64,000 nucleotides of DNA from Paenibacillus sp. FSL H8-0332 (GCF_037963835.1 NZ_CP150145.1:6510001-6574000); one strand, 5' to 3'; counted from the stretch's first letter, positions 18,681 to 27,781 are shown. Notes: generated by a model from the sequence alone, not told the origin. A program made the numbers and translations.

Positions 18681-18823
18681 CGACGTAACTGCGGGGAATG
18701 TTTGGACTTTCGGCCGCTATTGTGCCCAGATTTATTGATTATACCGCATAGCGGATAAAATCCGGGCACAAAGGCGGACGCTATCGCTCCTGCAGTTCCA
18801 AACTTCCCCTCCATTACTTCCAC
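18681..18823. repeat. Long intergenic hairpin repeat, copy B
   Basis: Same architecture and orientation as the copy at 10523-10669. Outer arms GGGGAATGTTTGGACT and AGTTCCAAACTTCCCC, then CCGC/GCGG, then TTGTGCCCAGATTT with AAAATCCGGGCACAA, and a CCGC-ATA-GCGG tip. TCTAC/GTAGA of copy A is replaced by GCCC/GGGC here, so pairing is kept while sequence differs. Confidence 0.8.
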
Positions 18824-18891
18824 CCTCATTTAAGAGACCACCCGTCGCTTCCCTCTGTCCAGCGCCGCCATCACCATAACTTCCAAAGCCC

Positions 18892-18944
18892 AAAAAAGCA
18901 GCCGGGCCGCAAACGGGGAGTCCCCCGGGCCCAGCCGCTTTTTA
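18892..18944 (-). terminator. secA terminator
   Basis: On the minus strand GCGGCTGGGCC pairs with GGCCCGGCTGC (one or two wobble pairs), followed by TTTTTT. About 145 bp after secA. Confidence 0.75.
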
Positions 18945-19088
18945 TTGTCATTATAACCTAAGTGCCAGTGAACAAAACCGCAAATGCGGTAGGGTGAAAG
19001 GTATTCGCAGCTTAATGCCTGCTCATTATTTCACCGGGTTCATAGAACCGGCCTTGACCTCTCAGGCTCAACTGTAGCTCTGTTTCTT

Positions 19089-21593
19089 TTACGCCTGTCC
19101 GTGGCAGTTCTTATATTTCTTGCCGCTGCCGCATGGGCAAGGATCGTTACGGCCGACAGTGGATTCCACATGCACCGGACGGTTCTCAGCAGGCTCTGCG
19201 TTGGTAGAGATCTTGTCTTCCTCCACTACCGATTGCCGCTCCTGATTCGTCTCGATGTGCGCCTTCATAATGTAGGTCGCCACTTCCTCCTGAATGTTCG
19301 CGGTCATGGCGTTGAACATCTCGAAGCCCTCGAATTGATATTCGCGCAGCGGATCGGTACCGCCGTAAGCACGGAGGTGAATCCCCTGACGAAGCTGATC
19401 CATGGCATCGATATGATCCATCCATTTGCTGTCTACGGAGCGAAGCACGATAACCTTCTCGAATTCACGTACCAGCTCGGAGCCAAGACGTTCTTCACGT
19501 GCAGCATACTTCTCAAGTACACGGGCGAAGATGAATTCGATCATTTCATCTACTTCTTTGCCCCACAGATCATCGCGTGTCAGCTCATCTTCTTCAAGAA
19601 GCTTGCTGTTCACATAATCTGCAACCTCTTGCAGCTCCCAGTTCTCCGGGATATCGTCACTACAGTGGGCATTCACAATGCGGTCAATAACCGGCTTGAT
19701 CATTTCCACTACGATGTCTTTGATATTGTCCGACTCCAGAATTTCGCGGCGCTGCTTGTAGATAATCTCGCGCTGCTGGTTCATGACGTCATCGTATTGC
19801 AACACGACTTTGCGGATATCGAAGTTGTTACCTTCTACCCGCTTCTGGGCAGATTCAACGGCCTTGGTAATCATACGGCTCTCAATGGGCTGATCTTCCT
19901 CGAATCCCAGACGGTCCATCATGTTCAGCACGTTGTCCGCACCGAAGCGCTTCATCAGCTCATCCCCAAGGGACAGGTAGAACTGTGTCGAACCCGGATC
20001 GCCCTGGCGTCCGGCACGGCCGCGAAGCTGGTTATCAATCCGGCGTGATTCATGGCGCTCTGTACCAATAATATGCAGACCGCCCACATCGGTTACCCCT
20101 TCGCCCAGCACGATATCCGTACCGCGTCCAGCCATGTTCGTGGCAATCGTTACCGTTCCCGGTTGACCGGCAAAAGAGATAATTTCGGCTTCTGCAGCAT
20201 GGTGCTTCGCATTCAGTACCTGGTGTCTGACACCCTTGCGCTTCAGCATTTCCGATACGCGTTCAGAGTTCTCAATCGATACCGTACCTACCAGCACCGG
20301 CTGATTCTTCTTGTGGCGTTCCACAATTTCAGCAACGACCGCGTTGAACTTGCCGTTCTCGCTTTTGTAGACTACATCAGGCATGTCGATCCGTTGATTC
20401 GGCTTATTCGTAGGAACCTGGAGAACCTCAAGACCATAGATCTTCTTGAACTCCTCTTCCTCCGTCTTCGCCGTACCTGTCATGCCGCCCAGCTTGCGGT
20501 ACATCCGGAAGTAGTTCTGGAAGGTGATGGTAGCCAGCGTCATGCTCTCATTCTGAACTTCAATCTCTTCCTTCGCTTCGATCGCCTGGTGCAGCCCGTC
20601 GCTGTAACGGCGGCCCTGCATCAGACGGCCTGTGAATTCATCGACGATCATAACCTCGTCTTCATTAACCACATAATCGACATCCCGGCGCATAATAGCG
20701 TTCGCCTTCAAGGCCTGTACAATATGATGGTTCAAGGTAACATTGCTGTGGTCATACAGATTCTCTATCCCAAAAGCACGCTCAGCCGTGGCCACGCCCT
20801 TCTCAGTAAGCGCGACAGACTTCACCTTAATATCCACGGTGTAATCCTCTTCGGCAGTCAGCTTCTTCACGAAACGGTCTGCCGCATAATACAGCTCTGT
20901 CGATTTCTCAGCCTGGCCGGAGATAATCAACGGTGTCCGCGCTTCATCAACAAGGATGGAATCGACTTCGTCAATAATACAGAAGTGCAGCGGGCGCTGT
21001 ACCATCTGTTCCTTATAGAGCACCATGTTGTCGCGCAGATAGTCGAACCCGAATTCATTATTCGTTCCGTACGTAATATCGCAAGCATATGCTGCTTGTT
21101 TATCATTATGGTCCATGCCGTTCAGGTTGACCCCAACGCTCATGCCCAGAAAGTTATAGATTTGTCCCATTTGCGCACTATCGCGCTGAGCCAGATAATC
21201 ATTTACGGTTACGACATGCACGCCTTTACTCAGCAGCGCATTCAAATACACCGGCAGCGTTCCAACCAGCGTCTTGCCTTCCCCGGTCTTCATCTCGGAG
21301 ATCCGGCCTTCATGCAGCGCCATACCCCCAACCAGTTGAACGTCAAAATGCCGCATGCCCAGCGTCCGTTTGGAAGCTTCGCGTACGGTAGCAAAGGCCT
21401 CGGGAAGAATCTCTTCCAGGGTCTCACCTTTCTCAATACGGGCGCGGAATTCCGCTGTCTTCGCCTGCAGCTCTTCATCCGTAAGCGATACGAAATCCGG
21501 CTCCAGACCATTAATAACTTCCACCGTCTTCATGAGACGTTTGACATCCCGTTCATTAGTGTCGCCAAATATTTTCTTAACAAGTCCTAGCAT
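19089..21593 (-). CDS. secA: Preprotein translocase ATPase SecA
   Basis: 834 residues, the normal size. SecA drives secretory proteins through SecYEG by ATP hydrolysis. Walker A MKTGEGKTLVGTLP, Walker B IIDEVDSILVDEARTP, the NMAGRGTDI helicase motif and the C-terminal zinc/SecB-binding tail NDPCPCGSGKKYKNCHG are intact. ATG at 21593 has AAAGGGG seven bases upstream. It sits between hpf and prfB. With at least four giant secreted SLH proteins in the window, its export load is evident, though secA is a housekeeping gene. Confidence 0.98.
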   Translation of the reverse strand: MLGLVKKIFGDTNERDVKRLMKTVEVINGLEPDFVSLTDEELQAKTAEFRARIEKGETLEEILPEAFATVREASKRTLGMRHFDVQLVGGMALHEGRISEMKTGEGKTLVGTLPVYLNALLSKGVHVVTVNDYLAQRDSAQMGQIYNFLGMSVGVNLNGMDHNDKQAAYACDITYGTNNEFGFDYLRDNMVLYKEQMVQRPLHFCIIDEVDSILVDEARTPLIISGQAEKSTELYYAADRFVKKLTAEEDYTVDIKVKSVALTEKGVATAERAFGIENLYDHSNVTLNHHIVQALKANAIMRRDVDYVVNEDEVMIVDEFTGRLMQGRRYSDGLHQAIEAKEEIEVQNESMTLATITFQNYFRMYRKLGGMTGTAKTEEEEFKKIYGLEVLQVPTNKPNQRIDMPDVVYKSENGKFNAVVAEIVERHKKNQPVLVGTVSIENSERVSEMLKRKGVRHQVLNAKHHAAEAEIISFAGQPGTVTIATNMAGRGTDIVLGEGVTDVGGLHIIGTERHESRRIDNQLRGRAGRQGDPGSTQFYLSLGDELMKRFGADNVLNMMDRLGFEEDQPIESRMITKAVESAQKRVEGNNFDIRKVVLQYDDVMNQQREIIYKQRREILESDNIKDIVVEMIKPVIDRIVNAHCSDDIPENWELQEVADYVNSKLLEEDELTRDDLWGKEVDEMIEFIFARVLEKYAAREERLGSELVREFEKVIVLRSVDSKWMDHIDAMDQLRQGIHLRAYGGTDPLREYQFEGFEMFNAMTANIQEEVATYIMKAHIETNQERQSVVEEDKISTNAEPAENRPVHVESTVGRNDPCPCGSGKKYKNCHGQA

Positions 21594-21687
21594 GGTTAAC
21601 CCCTTTCATGCAACACAGATGGTGGAACCGAGCCCATCCTCATAGATTGAAAGGGCCATATATGATTTCGATTCCGCTGCTTCATAA

Positions 21688-21716
21688 ATTGTAACAGTTT
21701 GTAAGAGAAGCCGCAA
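21688..21716 (-). promoter_or_regulatory. secA sigma-A promoter
   Basis: TTGCGG, a 17-base spacer and TACAAT on the minus strand, about 95 bases before the secA start. Confidence 0.5.
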
Positions 21717-21803
21717 TACAAGCCGCCCTAACCTTATTCTGTATAATCCCCTTATATGAGGACAGATAATGGCATTTTAATGAAACTTCTATATATACGC
21801 ACA

Positions 21804-21836
21804 AGAGCCCTATTCGCTTCAGGCGAATAGGGACTC
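21804..21836 (-). terminator. Strong hairpin after hpf
   Basis: Perfect 10-bp arms CCCTATTCGC/GCGAATAGGG with a five-base loop. The sequence after it on the minus strand is only CTCTTGTG, so terminator function is likely but not certain. Confidence 0.55.
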
Positions 21837-21900
21837 GTCTAATTGTCCACGTTAGGCTGAACCGAAGCCTTCCTTATTCCAACAATTCCCGGTCCGCAGG

Positions 21901-22458
21901 TTAGTTCTGCTCGATCAGACCGTACTTGCCGTCATCGCGTTTGTAAACTACGCTAACTTCGGAAGTGTCAATGTTGGAGAACACGAAGAACGTATGTCCA
22001 ATCATGTTCATTTGCAGAATCGCTTCTTCCACATCCATAGGCTTCAAGGTAAACCGTTTGTTCCGCACAACCTCAAGATCATCATAATCCTGTTCCTGCT
22101 CTTCAACAGCTACGGCACTGGCCGAACCTTCCACGAACAAGGTCTTCAGGCTGCCTTCCTGACGGAACTTGCGATTAAGCTTGGTCTTGTGCTTGCGGAT
22201 CTGACGTTCCAGCTTGTCCACTACGGCATCGATGGATGCATACATATCATCGCTGCGGTCTTCCGCACGAAGCGTCACACCAGCCAGAGGGATTGTCACT
22301 TCCACCGTATGAAGGCCGCGAACGACGCCAAGCGTCACAAATCCTTCTGAGGTAGGGGGTGCTTCGAAATACTTCTCAAGTCTGCTGAGCTTCTTATCAA
22401 CATACTCTCTCAAAGCGTCGGTCACTTCAATTTGTTGACCTCGAATGCTGAATTTCAT
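21901..22458 (-). CDS. hpf: Ribosome hibernation promoting factor, long form
   Basis: 185 residues, matching long-form HPF, which dimerises 70S ribosomes into inactive 100S particles in stationary phase. The N-terminal S30AE domain starts MKFSIRGQQIEVTDALREYV; the C-terminal dimerisation domain follows the acidic linker EEQEQDYDDLEVVRNKRF and contains AILQMNMIGHTFFVFSN. AAGGAGGAG lies five to six bases before the ATG. Confidence 0.95.
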   Translation of the reverse strand: MKFSIRGQQIEVTDALREYVDKKLSRLEKYFEAPPTSEGFVTLGVVRGLHTVEVTIPLAGVTLRAEDRSDDMYASIDAVVDKLERQIRKHKTKLNRKFRQEGSLKTLFVEGSASAVAVEEQEQDYDDLEVVRNKRFTLKPMDVEEAILQMNMIGHTFFVFSNIDTSEVSVVYKRDDGKYGLIEQN

Positions 22459-22486
22459 AAGGCACTCCTCCTTTATTTACTTTTCC

Positions 22487-22515
22487 ATTATAGCAAATTG
22501 TCAGGGCTAAGTAAA
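22487..22515 (-). promoter_or_regulatory. hpf promoter
   Basis: TTTACT, a 17-base spacer and TATAAT (22487-22492) on the minus strand, close before the hpf ribosome site. A stress or sporulation sigma site was not recognised. Confidence 0.45.
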
Positions 22516-22568
22516 AAACAAATCATGACAGACTTTACATTCAACTAACAATACATGTAACAGAGCTG

Positions 22569-22619
22569 CCGTAACAACAAACGGCCCGGCTCGAGCATAA
22601 AGCCGCCCTCGCCGGACCG
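22569..22619 (-). terminator. Terminator-like hairpin of the SLH gene
   Basis: CGGTCCGGC and GCCGGGCCG arms on the minus strand, followed by an imperfect T tract TTTGTTGTT. Confidence 0.5.
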
Positions 22620-22685
22620 AATACTGTTGCTGTATTATCTCACTCTAAAACCTGGATTATGAATAATTGCCTTCATCAAGCTTAC

Positions 22686-24137
22686 TTATTTAGTGTGAAT
22701 CCGCAGAAGCTCTACAGGGGACAAGGTTCCATTAGAGTCAGTGATAAAGAAGACCTTATACGCTGTATTGGCAGTGAGTCCAGTCAGGTTAATGCTGTGT
22801 TTTACAACTGGAGCACCTGTGATTGTACCAGCCCAAGGCCCCATTAATGTAGCACCTGCACTGTTCTGTCCGTTAGCAATCTGCATTGCCGTTGGATCAG
22901 CATCTGTTGCCTTAACCACCACATATTTCAGAGGGGTTACTGGTGCGGCCATCTGCCCGTAAGCTGCATAGACCTCTGCTGTTACCGTTCCTATGCTAGT
23001 CACTCCAACCTGTGTAAGCGAAGTGGCAGTGCTTGCCGCTGTTTTCAATTGAAGCGGTGTTACGCCAGACCAATTACCAGAAGCATCAGCCAGGGCAACG
23101 TATACGGTATAATCCATACCTGCACTTAGACCATACACAGAGAAAGCAACAGTAGTGTCGCCAGTTGCAGCGATTTTGCCGGAATGAACGCCTGCTGTTG
23201 TTGCATTAATCATTCCGTCTTTCACTTGTGCTGCAGTTGGTGCTGTTACGTTCATGCTGTAAGGAGCAACTACATAATACACAGCTCCCGTTACAGAAGG
23301 CTTAACATATACATCTGCGGTAACCGAACCTACATGACCGTAGGTTACGTTACTGACAGAAGGCGAGGTCGCGCTACCGCCTCCGCCACCACCTCCGCCA
23401 GTACCTCCGCCACCACCACTACCGCCAGGAACCGGAGTAGCTGTTGGGCTAGTAGTTGGCACTGGAGTTGCTGTAGGAGCAGGGGTTGTTGTAGGTGTTG
23501 GCATTGGGGTTACTCCACCACCGGTATTCGGCTTATGCACAACCGAGTTGCTTATAATTCCAACCGCTTCGGCACGGGTAAGAGATTTCTTCGGACCGAA
23601 GGTTCCGTCAGGATAACCGTTGATGATCTTCTTCTCAGCCGCTGAGGCTACTGCCCCCTTGGCCCAAGCTGCGATCTGAGCATTATCCTTGAACTTAAGC
23701 GGAGTAGAGCTTGTACTCAGCTTAAGCAGCTTGGCAGCAATGACTGCTGCTTCCTGCCGGGTGAGCGGATTATTGGCCCGGAAGGTATTATTCTCATACC
23801 CGCCAATGTAACCAGCCTTCACAGCCTTGGATACTTCGCTATATACCCAGTTTGATTTCTTCACATCGGTGAAGCTAATGGAAGCCGTGTCGGTGAACCC
23901 GAACAGGCGATTGATCAATGCCACATATTCACCACGGGTAATAGCCTTATTCGGCTTCACCGTTCCGTCAGGATAACCGCCCAGGTATCCTTTATCCAGC
24001 CAGCTCTGCAGTTGCTTCTGCGCCCAATGTCCTTGAATATCCTTGGGTGTCTTCGCTGCGTACGCACTACCCAGAGATCCGAGCAGCATTGAAATACCAA
24101 GTACTCCGGCCGTAAGGCCACGCCACAATTTCTTCAT
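22686..24137 (-). CDS. SLH-domain surface protein with Gly-rich linker and Fn3-like modules
   Basis: 483 residues. ATG at 24137 gives a clean signal peptide (MKKLWRGLTAGVLGISMLLG, cleavage near AYAA). A start four codons upstream abuts AGGAGG and an even longer frame lies in the structured leader. Three SLH domains follow, with binding motifs TRGE, TRQE and TRAE. Then comes a Pro/Thr linker, a run of glycines (PGGSGGGGGTGGGGGGGG) and two Fn3-like beta modules to the end. The SLH domains should hold it on pyruvylated cell-wall polymer (see csaB). Enzymatic activity is not suggested; adhesion or S-layer-associated structure is inference. Confidence 0.85.
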   Translation of the reverse strand: MKKLWRGLTAGVLGISMLLGSLGSAYAAKTPKDIQGHWAQKQLQSWLDKGYLGGYPDGTVKPNKAITRGEYVALINRLFGFTDTASISFTDVKKSNWVYSEVSKAVKAGYIGGYENNTFRANNPLTRQEAAVIAAKLLKLSTSSTPLKFKDNAQIAAWAKGAVASAAEKKIINGYPDGTFGPKKSLTRAEAVGIISNSVVHKPNTGGGVTPMPTPTTTPAPTATPVPTTSPTATPVPGGSGGGGGTGGGGGGGGSATSPSVSNVTYGHVGSVTADVYVKPSVTGAVYYVVAPYSMNVTAPTAAQVKDGMINATTAGVHSGKIAATGDTTVAFSVYGLSAGMDYTVYVALADASGNWSGVTPLQLKTAASTATSLTQVGVTSIGTVTAEVYAAYGQMAAPVTPLKYVVVKATDADPTAMQIANGQNSAGATLMGPWAGTITGAPVVKHSINLTGLTANTAYKVFFITDSNGTLSPVELLRIHTK

Positions 24138-24167
24138 TCTGTTGTTCATCCTCCTGTGATTTTGATG

Positions 24168-24221
24168 GGCATAGGCTTCACTGCATGTCTTCTTACCAAA
24201 AATCTTTCGGAAGCATACGCC
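24168..24221 (-). promoter_or_regulatory. Leader hairpin before the SLH gene
   Basis: On the minus strand GGCGTATGCTTC pairs with GAAGCCTATGCC (one mismatch) 19 to 72 bases before the AGGAGG of the SLH gene. It may affect leader stability or translation. Confidence 0.4.
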
Positions 24222-24253
24222 TAAGCTAATAAATAGAGTGCAAACTAGGCAAG

Positions 24254-24300
24254 AAAAAAGCCCAACGGTTCTCATTACCCATATTTTGGAGAACGTAAAC
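24254..24300 (-). terminator. Terminator-like hairpin inside the SLH-gene leader
   Basis: GTTCTC and GAGAAC arms, extended by wobble pairs to GTTTACG/CGTTGGGC, followed by TTTTTTC on the minus strand. It lies between the csp terminator and the SLH start, so it may be an attenuator or end an unseen small transcript. Confidence 0.4.
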
Positions 24301-24460
24301 ACTTTTCCAAACTAAATTTTACAAAAAGTCCAAATAAGCTCTCTTTTATTCCAAATTTAAATAATATTTATGAATATAATGTAAAATAACCTCGCAAAAT
24401 GCGGTCTGCTTTGGATGCTCTGGAGGGTTGCTTCTCACGATTCTATGCACTTTCAAGCAT

Positions 24461-24495
24461 ATAAAAAAGACCCCAGGGAATGTCCCCAGGGTCTA
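24461..24495 (-). terminator. csp terminator
   Basis: AGACCCTGGGGACATTCCC-type hairpin (ACCCTGGGG with CCCTGGGGT) followed by CTTTTTT on the minus strand. Confidence 0.7.
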
Positions 24496-24557
24496 CCGCT
24501 AGCGTTGTCTCAATTGCTAACCATCTACCATATATGTAGGTCGGCTTCGCCGGATGA

Positions 24558-24755
24558 TTATAATTTGATGACGTTAGCTGCTTGTGGTCCGCGTGCGCCT
24601 TCAACGATATCGAACTCTACGGATTGACCTTCATCCAACGTCTTGAAACCGTCAGTTTGAATCGCGGAGAAGTGTACGAATACGTCGCCACCATCGGCAG
24701 TTTCGATGAAACCATAACCTTTTTCTGCGTTAAACCATTTAACTTTACCTTCCAT
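24558..24755 (-). CDS. Cold-shock protein (CspA family)
   Basis: 65 residues, the standard length. RNP-1 KGYGFIE and RNP-2 VFVHFSAI motifs are both present; it binds single-stranded nucleic acid and acts as an RNA chaperone. It has its own promoter and terminator. The leader is only about 50 bases, unlike the long thermosensing leader of E. coli cspA. Which Csp paralogue it is cannot be told. Confidence 0.95.
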   Translation of the reverse strand: MEGKVKWFNAEKGYGFIETADGGDVFVHFSAIQTDGFKTLDEGQSVEFDIVEGARGPQAANVIKL

Positions 24756-24808
24756 TGACTAAACATTCCCTTCGTCATCAGATGAACGTGAGTCTTGCTC
24801 ACAATTCG

Positions 24809-24838
24809 ACTATACCACCGCTGCTTCTCTATTGTCAA
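24809..24838 (-). promoter_or_regulatory. csp promoter
   Basis: Consensus TTGACA, an 18-base spacer and TATAGT on the minus strand, about 50 bases before the csp start. Confidence 0.65.
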
Positions 24839-24923
24839 TTGGAATAGTAAATGGTTACATGCAATATTTTACCAGAGTACAATTGACATCAGAAATGGAT
24901 ATAATTCGGTAATATAAGTTACA

Positions 24924-24962
24924 AAAAAAGGAGCAGACGTTTTAAAAATACCCGCCTGCTCC
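24924..24962 (-). terminator. Terminator of the flaG-fliD-fliS-fliT operon
   Basis: GGAGCAGGCG pairs with CGTCTGCTCC and is followed by TTTTTTT on the minus strand. Confidence 0.8.
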
Positions 24963-24997
24963 CCGACTGAAACAGGGAGAATCTATTATTTTTTCTA

Positions 24998-25333
24998 TTA
25001 TTTTTTCCGGTCCATCAGGAAGCTGTCCGGGGTGTAGGCTGTCTCGTATGCATTGCGTTGGATTTTGGCTTGATTGCGTTTTTGAAGCCAGTCTTTGGCT
25101 TCGAGGCGATGGGCATTCATGCGCGCCATGATGGCCGGATCATGCTCCAGGATTCGACGCAATACCTCTTTTTGCGCAAGGGTCATCTGACAATTCTCGA
25201 CCTCTTCCCCAATGGCTTCGACAAGTTTCTGGCGTTGTTCTACGAAGGCTTCGAGTTCTTCGTAGGTGGCGAATTGTAATTGATTTATAATGGTTTGGGT
25301 TAGCTTTTCAAGTTCTTGTAACAGATTATCCAT
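24998..25333 (-). CDS. fliT: FliT-like flagellar export chaperone
   Basis: 111 residues, all-helical and charged (MDNLLQELEKLTQTIINQL), no membrane segment. Sequence similarity to E. coli FliT is too weak to see, but size, helix content and position directly after fliD and fliS match the B. subtilis fliT slot. FliT-type proteins keep the filament cap FliD from assembling early. It overlaps the fliS stop by 8 bp. Annotation rests mainly on context. Confidence 0.65.
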   Translation of the reverse strand: MDNLLQELEKLTQTIINQLQFATYEELEAFVEQRQKLVEAIGEEVENCQMTLAQKEVLRRILEHDPAIMARMNAHRLEAKDWLQKRNQAKIQRNAYETAYTPDSFLMDRKK

Positions 25334-25715
25334 GCTGGAGGTCTTGTTCTGCAGTCATTTTAGAAGCCTGAGCGAAAGTCTGACGAAGTTCCAGTAGGTA
25401 ACCAATCGCCTCCTCTGCCTGTTCCTTGGATTTCTTTATGTTGGATTCAATGAATAGATAATTAATATATTCATACATTGAAGCAAGCCCCTTGGACACT
25501 TCGTATGAGTTATCCAATGTAGTGATAAGCTCATTTACAATAGTTTGTGCCTTCCCCAAGTTAGTGCTCACTTTATTAAAGTCGGCCGACTCTATTCCTT
25601 CTAACGCCGCCTTACCAAAACGTATCGCTCCGTCAAACATCATAAGCAACAGTTGTGCCGGACTTGAAGTCTGCACCGAGGATTGCCGATATTTATCGTA
25701 AGGAGATGTTATCAT
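25326..25715 (-). CDS. fliS: Flagellar secretion chaperone FliS
   Basis: 129 residues. FliS binds the C-terminus of flagellin and prevents its premature polymerisation. The N-terminal MITSPYDKYRQSSVQTSSPAQLLLMMFDGAIRF pattern (seen here in parts YDKYRQSSVQT and LLMMFDGAIRF) is diagnostic. It starts 24 bp after fliD in the same transcript. Confidence 0.95.
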   Translation of the reverse strand: MITSPYDKYRQSSVQTSSPAQLLLMMFDGAIRFGKAALEGIESADFNKVSTNLGKAQTIVNELITTLDNSYEVSKGLASMYEYINYLFIESNIKKSKEQAEEAIGYLLELRQTFAQASKMTAEQDLQHG

Positions 25716-25739
25716 TCATATTCACCCTTTGTTAAATAT

Positions 25740-27266
25740 TTATTTGAAATAGCTTGAGAGGTTACTAGACTGGCTATTATACTTATTCATTGCGGTTTCC
25801 ATGGCAGTGAACTTCTTATAATAGTTAGTCTCCATAGTTGTTAGACGGGTTTGTAAATTTGCTATTCGAGTATTATAGTCAGTTAATTTTTTTCCCATGA
25901 GGCTTTCAGTCTTATAGGCACCGGTAATCTCTGTAGTATATTTGGAAGTGCCAGCTTTCACAGCTAACTTATCCAACGATGTATTAACCTGTTCAGCCAT
26001 CTTACTATATATCCCTTGTGATCCTGCCGTACCTTGAAATATTGATATTGCTTTTTGAGGATTTTCCTGAAGCGCTTGCTTCAATTTATCAGTGTCAATA
26101 TTAATTTTACCATTTTCATAATACTGGCCTGTGGTAATACCCATTTCACTAAGCCCTTTTAATTGACCTGTTATAATGGTTCTCAAGGAAGCTAGTGTTG
26201 ATTTCAGAATATCATCATTTTTCAACATTCCACTTTTTGCTTTGGCTTCCCACAGCTCAATATCCTTTTCTTTCATATCTTTCTTCTGTTCATCTGTCAG
26301 TGGAGTGAAATCTTTATATCGTTCCTCAGATACTTTTGTATTTAACAAACTTATCAGGTCGTTATAATCTTTAACAAAGTTAGTGATGGTATCTAACGTT
26401 TTTGTTGTATCTGTTTGAGTAGAAATTTCAGTAGCACCGTCTGTGCCTGACACCGCCAACAGTGTCATCTTCACACCGTTTACTGTGATTGTATTGTTCT
26501 CAGAACTGAACTCTTGTATATATGTTGCCGGATTCCCTGCCTGAGCTCCATTATTGGCAACTGATACTTCGATCGAGGCCTTTTTAGCTGCAATCGGGAC
26601 TACACCAGAATCCATCCCAAAAAGATTCAATAGCGAGCTTTCTGCAACCACACCACTGGAGTTAGTCATTTTCAGATTATTATCAGTTCCATAATCCTTA
26701 GCAGTGATATTAAAGCGTCCACTGACTTCATCAAAACTTGCAGTTACCTTTGCATTAGCAGCTCCATTAATTTTGCTAACTACATCAGCAATAGTATCAT
26801 CTTTACTTAAAGAGATGTTGGTCTTGTTAATGAATAAATCATAGGTAGAAAGCCCTCCACCCAACTCACCCAAAGTAGTCTTAAGTGTTGCTTTTACTCC
26901 ACCTTCCACCATGCCGACAGTTAATGCCGCTTTTGGTAAAGAAGACTTCTCAGCAAGATTATTAACCTTAACGCTCATGGGAATCGAACTTGCATCAGCA
27001 TTCGCCTCTGCCTGAATAGCTTTGGTATTACCAGTCACAACAGCTTTCTGTGCATTCATTGTAGCGGCTAAATTATACTTTAAAATCTTATTATTACGGA
27101 AGTCTACAAGTTTAGAGTTAATTTCACGGTAATTATCCCGTTGCCACTGAAGTGTCTGTTTCTGTTGATTCAGTTTATCTAGGGGTATTCGTTTGGCATT
27201 CATCATTTCTTTAACAATACTTTCTGTATCCATACCAGAAACCATACCACTAAGGCGAATAGTCAT
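25740..27266 (-). CDS. fliD: Flagellar filament cap protein FliD
   Basis: 508 residues, typical size. The N-terminus MTIRLSGMVSGMDTESIVK and PLDKLNQQKQTLQWQRDNYR is the FliD signature; the C-terminal coiled coil NLQTRLTTMETNYYKKF also fits. It caps the growing filament and helps fold incoming flagellin. It follows flaG after 18 bp. Confidence 0.96.
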   Translation of the reverse strand: MTIRLSGMVSGMDTESIVKEMMNAKRIPLDKLNQQKQTLQWQRDNYREINSKLVDFRNNKILKYNLAATMNAQKAVVTGNTKAIQAEANADASSIPMSVKVNNLAEKSSLPKAALTVGMVEGGVKATLKTTLGELGGGLSTYDLFINKTNISLSKDDTIADVVSKINGAANAKVTASFDEVSGRFNITAKDYGTDNNLKMTNSSGVVAESSLLNLFGMDSGVVPIAAKKASIEVSVANNGAQAGNPATYIQEFSSENNTITVNGVKMTLLAVSGTDGATEISTQTDTTKTLDTITNFVKDYNDLISLLNTKVSEERYKDFTPLTDEQKKDMKEKDIELWEAKAKSGMLKNDDILKSTLASLRTIITGQLKGLSEMGITTGQYYENGKINIDTDKLKQALQENPQKAISIFQGTAGSQGIYSKMAEQVNTSLDKLAVKAGTSKYTTEITGAYKTESLMGKKLTDYNTRIANLQTRLTTMETNYYKKFTAMETAMNKYNSQSSNLSSYFK

Positions 27267-27284
27267 AAGTTCATCCCGTCCTTT

Positions 27285-27689
27285 CTATACTTTCTCATCA
27301 ATGATGATTCCGGCCAATTCCATCATCTTCGCTACCAGATCCAATGTCTTCTCGGGGGGAACTTCACGAATAAGCTCTCCTGTATCTTTATTAAGCACCT
27401 TTACCATAATAGCGTGCGTCTTTTCGTGTATGCTGACTTCCAATGTGGTTGAAGGACCTTGAAGGGCCTTAACCGCCTTCTCAATAGTACGGATCAATTG
27501 CTCTTCTCCTACCGATACCGCTGTACCCTGTTTCTCTAGCGTATTAAGTTGAGTTGTATGTATTAACGGAGCAGTTGGGGTAAGACTCCCAGCATTATCT
27601 GGAATTACATCCTTAACTGGAGCAGTGGAACCGGGTATATAAGTTGAAGCCTTACCTCCACTAGCTGTAAATGAAAACTGTACGTTCAT
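27285..27689 (-). CDS. flaG: FlaG family protein
   Basis: 134 residues. The C-terminal FlaG domain is clear (EVSIHEKTHAIMVKVLNKDT, GELIREVPPEKTLDLVAKM), after a variable low-complexity N-terminus. FlaG proteins influence filament length, but the mechanism is not well defined. First gene of the sigma-D transcript that continues into fliD, fliS and fliT, corresponding to yvyC in B. subtilis. Confidence 0.9.
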   Translation of the reverse strand: MNVQFSFTASGGKASTYIPGSTAPVKDVIPDNAGSLTPTAPLIHTTQLNTLEKQGTAVSVGEEQLIRTIEKAVKALQGPSTTLEVSIHEKTHAIMVKVLNKDTGELIREVPPEKTLDLVAKMMELAGIIIDEKV

Positions 27690-27722
27690 AATAGAACCTC
27701 CGATAATAACAATTTACTATAT

Positions 27723-27749
27723 ATATCGGTTAGTTCTTGCGGAAGATTA
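27723..27749 (-). promoter_or_regulatory. Sigma-D promoter of flaG-fliD-fliS-fliT
   Basis: TAAT, exactly 15 bases, then ACCGATAT on the minus strand, close to the sigma-D consensus TAAA-N15-GCCGATAT, about 35 bases before flaG. Confidence 0.7.
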
Positions 27750-27781
27750 AGGGAATGCAGAAAGATTCGTAATTAATCCAT

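Noticed and set aside
20052..21590. Long open frame (512 codons) on the plus strand
   Set aside because: It mirrors secA codon by codon on the opposite strand; secA is intact with all motifs.
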